Source of the DNA: Bacillota bacterium
GTDB lineage: Bacteria > Bacillota_I > Bacilli_A > RFN20 > CAG-826
Assembly: GCA_003501485.1 (NCBI GenBank)
Contig: DNPJ01000029.1
Location: forward strand, 686-6,514
DNA length: 5,829 nucleotides
Reading direction: 5' to 3'
The notes under the pieces were generated by a model. That model saw only the letters and a program-made list of their open reading frames with translations. It was not told the origin of the DNA and searched no databases. Positions 1 to 5,802 of the stretch are shown one piece after another; position 1 is the first letter of the stretch; each line of letters begins with the position of its first letter. A program made the translations under genes and the position numbers.

Positions 1-2
1 AT

Positions 3-938
3 TACAAATTAAAATCGGATGCATATTCTAAAAAGTTGGATTTAATTAATCCATGTGTTATGAATAAAGATTTAGTGGATATATTAACTAGTGACACTCA
101 ATCAGGCTTAGAAGTAGGCAAATATTATTTTGTTTTTGATAGGGACAAAAATTGTTATCTTTGTAAAGCAAGTGAAATCATTAAGAATGATATAAAAGAA
201 AGGGACAATGTTCTTTTCCTCTGCAATGATAATTTAATATTTGGTGCAATCAAAAAAACCATCGAAGTAAGTAATGCAATTTATGAATCTTGTCCCAACG
301 AAAAATATGGAAAAATTGTAGATTTAAAAAGAAACTTTTCATTAGATAACACTTATAAAGACAAAACTCTTGTTAATAATGAAAGAATAATGAAACGTTT
401 TAAAAAAAGAAAAGGCAAATTAAATGCCGCCCATTATTACAAGAATTTACGGAATAGTTATTTCTATGTTCGGAAGTTAGAGTACGGATCATTATCTGAA
501 TCTATTGTTCCTATAGATTGCGGGCAAGAAATTTCATGCATAGATATTTATTCCAATGAAGAAACAAAAGGGCATTTCCCATTTTATAAATATGAAATAT
601 ATTCATTTAACGACATCATAAAATATGTAAAGAATAGATGCCAAGGTATTATTATCGATGGTGAAATAATTTTAGATAGCGATTTTGTTTGTGACTATAT
701 CACATATTGTTCGATGTTAGATGCTGACGACATGCGAAAATTTCTTAATTCATTAAGTGAAAAAGAGAAATTTACAATCGATGATGCGAGTTATGAATAT
801 ATTAATAAGGTTTATTTTGAAAATAAAAATGTCAAGCAAATAGCTGAAGAATATCACAAAGACGAAAAAGAAATACATGAATATTTGGATAAAGGTTATG
901 AAAAGCTTATGGATATAGCTTTTGTTCGATTTAAATAA
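3..938 (+). CDS. Unrecognised protein, 5'-truncated by window edge, with C-terminal sigma region 4-like HTH
   Basis: I do not recognise the family. The frame is open from the first complete codon (position 3) to TAA at 936-938, 311 residues. The first in-frame candidate starts (TTG at 36, ATG at 60) have no ribosome-binding site before them, so the true start most likely lies left of the window. The N-terminal two thirds is soluble, mixed in charge, with no membrane segment and no motif I can name; a very basic patch (RFKKRKGK) is encoded around 397-420. The last ~55 residues (771-935) resemble sigma-70 region 4 or LuxR-type HTH: a helix ending in NKVYFENKNV, then KQIAEEYHKDEKEIHEYL, then GYEKL. 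In such domains the KQIAEEY-x-EKEI part is the helix-turn-helix. It may therefore bind DNA or be a sigma-like regulator; this is inferred from pattern only. Its stop is 26 bases before the next gene, which has its own promoter. Confidence 0.75.
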   Translation, partial: YKLKSDAYSKKLDLINPCVMNKDLVDILTSDTQSGLEVGKYYFVFDRDKNCYLCKASEIIKNDIKERDNVLFLCNDNLIFGAIKKTIEVSNAIYESCPNEKYGKIVDLKRNFSLDNTYKDKTLVNNERIMKRFKKRKGKLNAAHYYKNLRNSYFYVRKLEYGSLSESIVPIDCGQEISCIDIYSNEETKGHFPFYKYEIYSFNDIIKYVKNRCQGIIIDGEIILDSDFVCDYITYCSMLDADDMRKFLNSLSEKEKFTIDDASYEYINKVYFENKNVKQIAEEYHKDEKEIHEYLDKGYEKLMDIAFVRFK

Positions 939-964
939 ATAATTTTCTAATATATAATAGTCCC
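930..964 (+). promoter_or_regulatory. Promoter of the SDR gene, leaderless geometry
   Basis: A perfect -10 hexamer TATAAT lies at 953-958. With a 17-bp spacer, the -35 position (930-935) reads TTTAAA, 4 of 6 matches to TTGACA, and overlaps the end of the upstream gene. Counting the last T of the -10 as -7 places +1 at 965, the A of the ATG. The six bases between box and ATG (agtccc) contain no Shine-Dalgarno sequence. The transcript would thus start at, or within a base or two of, the start codon. Confidence 0.6.
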
Positions 965-1963
965 ATGAATATTTTTATCATAAGTGGGGCTAATGGATTT
1001 CTCGGAAACAACATTATCAGAGCTTTACAAAATAAAGAAAACACTCAAATAAGAGCAATCGTTGTTAAAAATCATAACACTAAGCCTCTTGAAGGTCTTA
1101 AAGCTGATATTTATTATGCTTTAGTTGAAAACTATGAATCATTAAACGACGCATTCAAAGTAAAAGAATCTGATAATGTTTTTGTTATTCATTGTGCCGC
1201 AAAAGTGTATATCGATGATAAGAAATTAGATAGTTTAATGGATGTTAATGTTAACGGTACAAAAAATATGCTTGAACACACTAAAAAGGTAAATGGAAGA
1301 TTTATTTTTGTAAGTAGTTCAAGCGTTTTTTATCATAAAAGAAAAAACGAAATCATTAATGAAAATTCTTTGATCGATCTTTCCAAAACAAAATCACCTT
1401 ATGAAAAAAGCAAGATTATTGCTGGACAATTAGTGGATTCTTATTATAAAGATGGACTAGACGCAGTTACTGTATATCCGTCGAGTATTTTTGGGCCATA
1501 TGATTATAAAAATATGTTCGTTGAGACGATGATAAACGAAATTATAAAAGGCAATTTAAACGCTTCAATAACTGGTTCATATGATTTTGTTGATGTAAGA
1601 GACGTTAGTGATGCAATTATCAAATTATGTGATAAAGGTGAAAAAGGAGAGAAATACATTATTTCAAACAAAGAAATCCGCGTTTCTTTGTTAATGAATA
1701 ATGTTTGTGAATTACTCAATAAAAAGAAAATTAAATTTATTTGTAATAATAGTGTTGCTTCAATATTTCTTCCTTTTTATAAAGTATTTTCAAAAAATAA
1801 AACATTATCATCTTTATTTAATAAAGAATCTCTCAAAGTACTTAAGTATGGCGCAAATTTAGATAATTCTAAATTAAAATCAACGATTGATTTTGTTCCA
1901 CATGATTTAAATCAATCGCTTCGTGAGACAATAGATTTTCTTAGAAAATACAATAACCTGTGA
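965..1963 (+). CDS. NAD(P)-dependent epimerase/dehydratase or reductase, extended SDR family
   Basis: A complete 332-residue extended short-chain dehydrogenase/reductase, a normal length for the family. Seen: the Rossmann motif GANGFLG at residues 8-14 (GxxGxxG, NAD(P)-binding), HCAAKV near residue 80, a serine cluster at 117-120 that should hold the catalytic Ser, and the catalytic pair Tyr146 and Lys150 in YEKSK. Also present are PSSIFGP, which opens the substrate-binding part, and DFVDVRDVSDAI further on. The C-terminal ~150 residues are the variable substrate domain. Family members act on nucleotide sugars (epimerases, dehydratases) or on ketones (dihydroflavonol reductase-like, HpnA-like); the substrate cannot be read here. 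It is cytoplasmic, with no signal peptide. The start is firm because the dinucleotide motif begins seven residues in. There is no Shine-Dalgarno sequence, and a -10 box sits 6 bases upstream. It ends with tandem stops TGA-TAA. Confidence 0.9.
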   Translation: MNIFIISGANGFLGNNIIRALQNKENTQIRAIVVKNHNTKPLEGLKADIYYALVENYESLNDAFKVKESDNVFVIHCAAKVYIDDKKLDSLMDVNVNGTKNMLEHTKKVNGRFIFVSSSSVFYHKRKNEIINENSLIDLSKTKSPYEKSKIIAGQLVDSYYKDGLDAVTVYPSSIFGPYDYKNMFVETMINEIIKGNLNASITGSYDFVDVRDVSDAIIKLCDKGEKGEKYIISNKEIRVSLLMNNVCELLNKKKIKFICNNSVASIFLPFYKVFSKNKTLSSLFNKESLKVLKYGANLDNSKLKSTIDFVPHDLNQSLRETIDFLRKYNNL

Positions 1964-1991
1964 TAAAATATAAACATAAAAGGGGATTTTT
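1941..1991 (+). promoter_or_regulatory. Probable promoter and ribosome-binding site of the four-helix membrane protein gene
   Basis: An extended -10, TG-A-TAAAAT, lies at 1961-1969. With 17-bp spacing the -35 position, TTAGAA at 1941-1946, is a poor match. Predicted +1 is about 1976, giving a 16-base leader. That leader carries AAAAGGGG (1978-1985), a Shine-Dalgarno-like run 6 bases before the ATG at 1992. The TG of the extended -10 is also the first two bases of the TGA stop of the upstream SDR gene. The ribosome-binding site is the more certain part; read-through from the SDR gene is also possible because no terminator separates them. Confidence 0.45.
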
Positions 1992-2501
1992 ATGAAAGAA
2001 AAAGCACGTGTTCCTTTATTAGTTAGCCATATTATTGGAAATGTTGGCATGTTACTTTTAATGGGTATTCTATTTGTTGTTTTTATTGTCGGTGGTATTT
2101 TTGCTGGCGCTATCGGTAGTATCGGTGGGGCAGAGGCTGGTGGCGAAGCAGCTGGTAAAGTCATGTTGGCAGGTTATTTAATCGATATGGTCTTAGCCTT
2201 GGTTGTCATATTAGATGTTGTGAATTTAATATGTGGATTTAGAAAAACACCTTCTGGCAAAGTGCTGAGCATATTTATGATTATAGATATGTGTTTAACA
2301 AGTTTGCTGTGTATTGGTGTTGCGGCTTATCTTTTAAGAAATTATATTACTGATATTTTGTCTGGTGGAGCCGAAGCAGTTCAAAATATTGCTTCTATAG
2401 TAGTGGTTTCATTAATTTTGCTTGTTTATTTAACTCTTTATATTCTAACAATTGTATTTATATATATTCCTAGAATAAAAAACGCAAAAAAAGATGCTTA
2501 A
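1992..2501 (+). CDS. Small four-helix integral membrane protein, unknown function
   Basis: A complete 169-residue hydrophobic protein; I do not recognise a named family. Four likely membrane helices: about residues 10-36, 57-80, 90-115 and 133-159, with short ends. The N-terminus (MKEKAR) and C-terminus (RIKNAKKDA) are both basic, which by the positive-inside rule puts both ends in the cytoplasm, consistent with an even number of helices. The basic loop RKTPSGK (84-90) between helices 2 and 3 would also be cytoplasmic. Between helices 1 and 2 is a stretch rich in Gly and Ala (about 34-55) with repeated small-residue spacing. There are no charged residues in the helices beyond scattered Asp, and no transport or catalytic motif I can name. 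The start is supported by AAAAGGGG upstream, and a strong terminator follows the gene, so it ends a transcription unit, alone or behind the SDR gene. Confidence 0.8.
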   Translation: MKEKARVPLLVSHIIGNVGMLLLMGILFVVFIVGGIFAGAIGSIGGAEAGGEAAGKVMLAGYLIDMVLALVVILDVVNLICGFRKTPSGKVLSIFMIIDMCLTSLLCIGVAAYLLRNYITDILSGGAEAVQNIASIVVVSLILLVYLTLYILTIVFIYIPRIKNAKKDA

Positions 2502-2509
2502 AAATGATT

Positions 2510-2534
2510 AAACCTTGTTTATCAAGGTTTTTTT
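2510..2534 (+). terminator. Intrinsic (Rho-independent) terminator
   Basis: AAACCTTG (2510-2517) pairs fully with CAAGGTTT (2523-2530), giving an 8-bp stem with a 5-base loop (TTTAT). Seven T residues run from 2528 to 2534, partly within the stem. It lies 8 bases past the stop of the four-helix membrane protein gene and separates it from the next unit, which has its own promoter at 2557-2585. The opposite strand has an A-rich run, TAAAAA at 2499-2504, but it is not directly adjacent to the stem, so bidirectional action looks weak. Confidence 0.9.
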
Positions 2535-2556
2535 ATTTGTACATTATTTTGGTAAT

Positions 2557-2591
2557 TTGATTAATTATATTATTTTATTTATAATAATTGC
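2557..2591 (+). promoter_or_regulatory. Promoter of the membrane protein / glycosyltransferase-acyltransferase unit, leaderless geometry
   Basis: The -35 TTGATT (2557-2562, 4 of 6 with the TTGA core intact) is separated by exactly 17 bp from a perfect -10 TATAAT (2580-2585). Counting the last T as -7 places +1 at 2592, the A of the ATG. The six intervening bases (aattgc) hold no Shine-Dalgarno sequence. This is the best sigma-A-type promoter in the window, just downstream of a terminator, so it should drive the two-gene unit 2592-5189. Confidence 0.75.
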
Positions 2592-3245
2592 ATGAACAAT
2601 TTACAAAATGACCGTTCACAAGAAAAAAGAGCAGAAAGAAAAGCTCAGCGCAAACTTTTAAAAAAGCGCATGGATGAGCTCTTTTCAAATGAAAATCGTT
2701 ATTCACTAAAGTTTGAAGAAGCACATGTTTTTAACGATGGTAAAGCATACATTAATGTTGATTTAACGAAAGTCGAATCACCTTTTTCTATATATTCCTA
2801 TGACAATAGAATAAATCCTGAAATATATGATTATATTAATCAGGAAACTGAATTTCTTAGAGCGGACATCCCGGTTGTTATTAATTTTGATGATGGAGGT
2901 AAATATACAGAAGAACTAAAAACAAAAATTTCAAAAGCGGTGACAAGACATTATTCATTAATTTATGAAAAAACACGCATCGATATGAAAAAATCAAAAC
3001 TTTTTGGATTCTTTTCTTTTCTAATTGGTGCTCTTGTGCTTGCTTTATACATCTTTTTAGGAGCTGCTTTTAATATTGAAAATTATGAATTCTTCGGTGA
3101 AATATTATCGATTATTTCCTGGGTTTTTATATGGGAAGCTGTTGATCGTTTCTTTTTAAGCGGAAATGAAGAAAGAATTGATTTGTTTAAAGCTGGTCAT
3201 CTCGCTCTTGTTGAAATTACTTTTGGTAAACCTGTAATTAAATAA
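2592..3245 (+). CDS. Uncharacterised protein with basic N-terminal helix and two membrane segments
   Basis: A complete 217-residue protein of a type I believe is widespread but unnamed in Bacillota; I give no symbol. Residues 8-31 form a strongly charged, mostly basic helix (EKRAERKAQRKLLKKR). A soluble region of about 100 residues follows, including SIYSYDNRINPEIYDYI (66-82) and IPVVINFDDGG (93-103). Two hydrophobic segments then sit at about 137-160 and 167-188, the second containing SWVFIWEAVDRFF, and the tail is short and charged. Both ends are probably cytoplasmic. No catalytic motif is visible. The start has no ribosome-binding site but sits 6 bases after a perfect TATAAT; the later in-frame ATG at 2670 also lacks one and would remove the basic helix. 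The gene is followed after 3 bases by the fusion enzyme, suggesting co-transcription and translational coupling, so a supporting role in envelope lipid assembly is a fair but unproven guess. Confidence 0.8.
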   Translation: MNNLQNDRSQEKRAERKAQRKLLKKRMDELFSNENRYSLKFEEAHVFNDGKAYINVDLTKVESPFSIYSYDNRINPEIYDYINQETEFLRADIPVVINFDDGGKYTEELKTKISKAVTRHYSLIYEKTRIDMKKSKLFGFFSFLIGALVLALYIFLGAAFNIENYEFFGEILSIISWVFIWEAVDRFFLSGNEERIDLFKAGHLALVEITFGKPVIK

Positions 3246-3248
3246 AAA

Positions 3249-5189
3249 ATGAAAATATTAGTCGTTGCTGATGTTTTAGGCAAGAAAAATAACGGCACCA
3301 CAATGGCGGCCTATAATTTAATTGAATCTTTACAAAAAAGAGGTCACGAAGTAAGAGTTTTGTGTGGCGATAAAGATAAATATAATGTCGCGGGTTATTT
3401 TGTTTGCCCTCAAATCAATTTCGGCATATTCAATAATTATGTTGAAAAAAATGGTGTTGCACCTGCAAAAGCTGATAAAAATATTATTAATAAAGCGTTA
3501 GAAGGAGTGGATTTAGTTCATTGCATGCTTCCTTTTTCTGTTGCTAACAAAACCGCTAGAATAGCTAATGAAAGACATATTCCTATTACATGCGGTTTCC
3601 ATATTCAAGCTGAAAACGTTACATCTCACGCAAAAGCGATGAAATTATCAAACCTTAATCCAACTGTTTATAAGACATTTTATCGTTTGCTTTATAGATA
3701 TGCTGATGCAATTCATTATCCAACAAAATTTATTAAAGATGATTTTGAACACGCCGTCGGCCCAACAAATGGCCATATTATTTCTAATGGTGTTAAGAGC
3801 ATGTTTAAAAAGATCCCTTCTGAAAAACCAGAAGAATTTAAAGATAAATTTTGCATTTTGTATACAGGTAGATATTCAAGAGAAAAATATCAAAAATTGC
3901 TGATTAATGCGGTTAAATATTCAAAATATAAAGATAAAATTCAATTAATTCTCGCTGGCGATGGACCTATGCGAAAACAAATTGAACACTGGACGAAAAA
4001 ATTTATTAACAAACCTATTTTAGGCATTCATAGTCAAGATGAGCTCATTAAGATTATTAATTACTGCGATTTGTATGTTCATTGCGCATATGCTGAGCTT
4101 GAATCTATCGCCTGTTTGGAAGCTATTTCATGTGGACTTGTTCCAGTTATTAACAATACAAAAAGAAGCGCTCCAAGACATTTTGCGTTAGATGAAAATA
4201 ATTTATTTAATTGTAATGACTCAAAAGATCTCGCAAAGAAAATCGATTATTGGATTGAACACAAAGAAGAAAAAGAAAAGCGTTCAAATGAATATATTGA
4301 ATTTACTAAACAATTCGGATATGAGCATTGCATGGATCGCATGAATGAAATGATGCTAGAAGCTGTGAAGGTTAGAAAATATAAAACTGAACACAATCTA
4401 AATAATCGCGTTATCGTTTATCACGATGAAAGAAACGAAGATTTTGCGTGTACAAGTATTAAGGCAAAAAAATTAAAAGATGATTTTGTTTATGTTCATA
4501 AGTCACTTTTTTGGAAGGTGTGTTCTGATTTTGTTTATAGAATAATTGCGCGACCATTGTTATATATTCGCGCAAAACTGCATCGTGGAGTAAAAGTTGA
4601 AAATAAAAAAGTCTTAAAACAATTAAAAAAGAACGGTTATTTCTTGTATGGGAATCACACAAATTTATATGATGGATTTGTTCCTCAAACTTGTATAGCT
4701 AATAGAAAAAAAGCTTATGTTGTATCATCACTTGATGCTGTTTCAATTCCTGGAATAACGAATTTAGTAATGATGCTTGGTTCAATACCAGTTCCATCGA
4801 CACTTGAAAATTCCGAACGATTTGTTGAGGCGATTGAAACACGTATTAACCAAAAAGCCGTTGTGACAATTTATCCAGAAGCTCATATATGGCCTTATGC
4901 AAAAGTTGCACGTAATTTCTCGGATGTTTCGTTTATATATCCTGTTCGACTTAATGCACCTATTGTTGCTTTTGCTGTTACATATCGTTATACAAAAAAA
5001 CATCCTAGATATACCGATAAGCCTAAAATGACTGTAACACTTAGTGAACCAATTTATCCAAATCCAAATTTTAATCAAAAAGAAAACATGATTTATCTTA
5101 GAGATCAAGTTCATGGATTTATTAAAAACGAATTAGATAAAGCACCAATTGTTGACTACATCAATTTTATTGATGGTAACAATTTGTAA
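3249..5189 (+). CDS. GT4-family glycosyltransferase fused to PlsC-like (LPLAT) acyltransferase
   Basis: A single 646-residue chain carries two complete enzymes. Residues 1-375 form a GT-B fold glycosyltransferase of family GT4: the N-terminal Rossmann domain starts MKILVVADV, and the donor-binding domain has SNG (179-181), GRYSREK (207-213), LAGDGPM (235-241) and the E-x7-E pair Glu283/Glu291 before AISCG. Residues 386-646 form a lysophospholipid/1-acylglycerol-phosphate acyltransferase-like domain: catalytic HX4D as His470 and Asp475 in NHTNLYDG, an acceptor-site motif at GSIP (511-514), and YPEAHIWPY (542-550) at the usual FPEG site. No clear transmembrane helix is present; PlsC-type enzymes usually sit on the membrane surface. 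GT4 relatives transfer sugars to diacylglycerol, phosphatidylinositol or polysaccharides, so glycolipid synthesis is the natural inference; donor, acceptor and acyl source are unknown. The ATG lies 3 bases after the preceding stop, with no ribosome-binding site, implying coupled translation. Confidence 0.88.
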   Translation: MKILVVADVLGKKNNGTTMAAYNLIESLQKRGHEVRVLCGDKDKYNVAGYFVCPQINFGIFNNYVEKNGVAPAKADKNIINKALEGVDLVHCMLPFSVANKTARIANERHIPITCGFHIQAENVTSHAKAMKLSNLNPTVYKTFYRLLYRYADAIHYPTKFIKDDFEHAVGPTNGHIISNGVKSMFKKIPSEKPEEFKDKFCILYTGRYSREKYQKLLINAVKYSKYKDKIQLILAGDGPMRKQIEHWTKKFINKPILGIHSQDELIKIINYCDLYVHCAYAELESIACLEAISCGLVPVINNTKRSAPRHFALDENNLFNCNDSKDLAKKIDYWIEHKEEKEKRSNEYIEFTKQFGYEHCMDRMNEMMLEAVKVRKYKTEHNLNNRVIVYHDERNEDFACTSIKAKKLKDDFVYVHKSLFWKVCSDFVYRIIARPLLYIRAKLHRGVKVENKKVLKQLKKNGYFLYGNHTNLYDGFVPQTCIANRKKAYVVSSLDAVSIPGITNLVMMLGSIPVPSTLENSERFVEAIETRINQKAVVTIYPEAHIWPYAKVARNFSDVSFIYPVRLNAPIVAFAVTYRYTKKHPRYTDKPKMTVTLSEPIYPNPNFNQKENMIYLRDQVHGFIKNELDKAPIVDYINFIDGNNL

Positions 5190-5198
5190 GCATAATGT

Positions 5199-5248
5199 TT
5201 TAGAAAATATTTAAGAAGTGGTATTCTATAAATACGGAGGAAAATAAA
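5199..5248 (+). promoter_or_regulatory. Rubrerythrin promoter and ribosome-binding site
   Basis: TTTAGA (5199-5204, 4 of 6 to the -35 consensus) is 17 bp from the extended -10 TG-G-TATTCT (5219-5227). Predicted +1 is about 5234, leaving a leader of about 15 bases that holds GGAGG (5236-5240), 8 bases before the ATG at 5249. This is the strongest Shine-Dalgarno in the window. No terminator hairpin is visible between the fusion gene's stop (5189) and this promoter, so some read-through is possible. Confidence 0.55.
5221..5235. repeat. 15-bp inverted repeat in the rubrerythrin promoter, candidate operator
   Basis: GTATT (5221-5225), a 5-base centre (CTATA), and AATAC (5231-5235) form an exact inverted repeat covering the -10 box and predicted start of transcription. 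A bound repressor here would block RNA polymerase. Rubrerythrin genes of anaerobes are often controlled by the peroxide sensor PerR, but only 7 of 14 informative positions agree with the Bacillus PerR box, so the regulator is not identified. Short AT-rich palindromes also arise by chance at this base composition. Confidence 0.3.
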
Positions 5249-5788
5249 ATGGATTTAAAAGGAAGTAAGACTGAAAAAAATCTACAAATTGCTTTCGCAG
5301 GAGAAAGTCAAGCCCGCAACAAATATACATATTTTGCAAGTAAAGCTAAAAAAGAAGGATATGAACAAATTGCGGCTATATTTTTAGAAACAGCAGATAA
5401 TGAAAAAGAGCACGCTAAAATGTGGTTTAAATATCTCGAAGGTGGAGATATTAAAACAACTGCCGAAAATTTAAAAGAAGCTGCAATGGGTGAACATTTC
5501 GAATGGACAGATATGTACAAAGAAATGGCCAAAGTCGCCCATGAAGAAGGATTCGAAAAAATCGCTCTTCAATTTGAAGGTGTTGCTAAAATTGAAAAAG
5601 AACACGAAGAAAGATATCTCAAACTTCTTGAGAATGTCAAAGATGGCAAAGTGTTTATTAGCGATGATGTAGCAGTGTGGAAATGCCGTAACTGCGGTCA
5701 CATCCATATTGGAAAATTTGCTCCAGAAATTTGCCCAGTTTGTGCTCATCCAAAAGCATATTTTGAACTTCGCGCAAAAAATTATTAG
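5249..5788 (+). CDS. rbr: Rubrerythrin
   Basis: A complete 179-residue classical rubrerythrin, slightly shorter than the 191-residue Desulfovibrio vulgaris protein. It has a ferritin-like four-helix diiron domain (about 1-135) and a C-terminal rubredoxin-like domain (about 140-179). Expected diiron ligands are all present: Glu19 (GESQARN), Glu52 and His55 (NEKEH), Glu82 and Glu85 (GEHFE), Glu116 and His119 (EKEH). The Fe(Cys)4 site is Cys146/Cys149 (CRNC) and Cys162/Cys165 (CPVC). In anaerobes this cytoplasmic enzyme reduces hydrogen peroxide to water with electrons delivered through the rubredoxin centre; the donor is not encoded here. The start is fixed by GGAGG 8 bases upstream. It stands apart from the preceding gene by 59 bases with its own promoter. 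No terminator is visible before the window ends. Confidence 0.97.
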   Translation: MDLKGSKTEKNLQIAFAGESQARNKYTYFASKAKKEGYEQIAAIFLETADNEKEHAKMWFKYLEGGDIKTTAENLKEAAMGEHFEWTDMYKEMAKVAHEEGFEKIALQFEGVAKIEKEHEERYLKLLENVKDGKVFISDDVAVWKCRNCGHIHIGKFAPEICPVCAHPKAYFELRAKNY

Positions 5789-5802
5789 TTAATAAATATT
5801 AA
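5789..5802. repeat. AT-only inverted repeat just after rubrerythrin
   Basis: TTAATA (5789-5794) and TATTAA (5797-5802) form an exact inverted repeat with a 2-base centre, directly after the TAG stop. It contains no G or C and no following T-run, so it is not a convincing terminator. It could be a protein-binding site for a gene beyond the window, or chance in AT-rich DNA. The remaining 27 bases to the edge show nothing I can assign. Confidence 0.2.

Noticed and set aside
36..938. Complete gene starting at TTG 36
   Set aside because: The frame is open leftwards to the first base, no ribosome-binding site or -10 box precedes 36 or the ATG at 60, and truncation by the window edge explains the data better.
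1961..1966. Reassigned TGA (Trp) as in Mycoplasma
   Set aside because: All long genes end at sensible family lengths under the standard code, Trp is encoded by TGG (for example in HIWPY), and no domain is broken by an in-frame TGA.
1907..2164. Minus-strand reading frame of 85 codons rich in Pro and Ala
   Set aside because: It lies opposite the SDR end and the four-helix protein, and its Pro/Ala richness simply mirrors the Gly/Ala codons of the sense gene. It has no ribosome-binding site and no family resemblance.
4782..5114. Minus-strand reading frame of 110 codons
   Set aside because: It is antisense to the acyltransferase domain, whose catalytic motifs are clear. The translated product is Ile/Asn/Lys/Cys-rich with no motif, as expected of a shadow frame.
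3249..5189. Two separate genes joined by a missed stop or sequencing frameshift
   Set aside because: One frame runs unbroken through GT motifs, linker and acyltransferase motifs. There is no start codon with a ribosome-binding site near residue 380-390 (about 4386-4420).
5190..5220. Terminator between the fusion gene and rubrerythrin
   Set aside because: Only a 4-bp TTTT/AAAA match around a 2-base loop is present, with no GC pairs and no T-tract.
5471..5749. Minus-strand frame opposite rubrerythrin, rich in Phe
   Set aside because: Phe runs are the complement of the GAA/AAA codons of rubrerythrin. There is no start signal.
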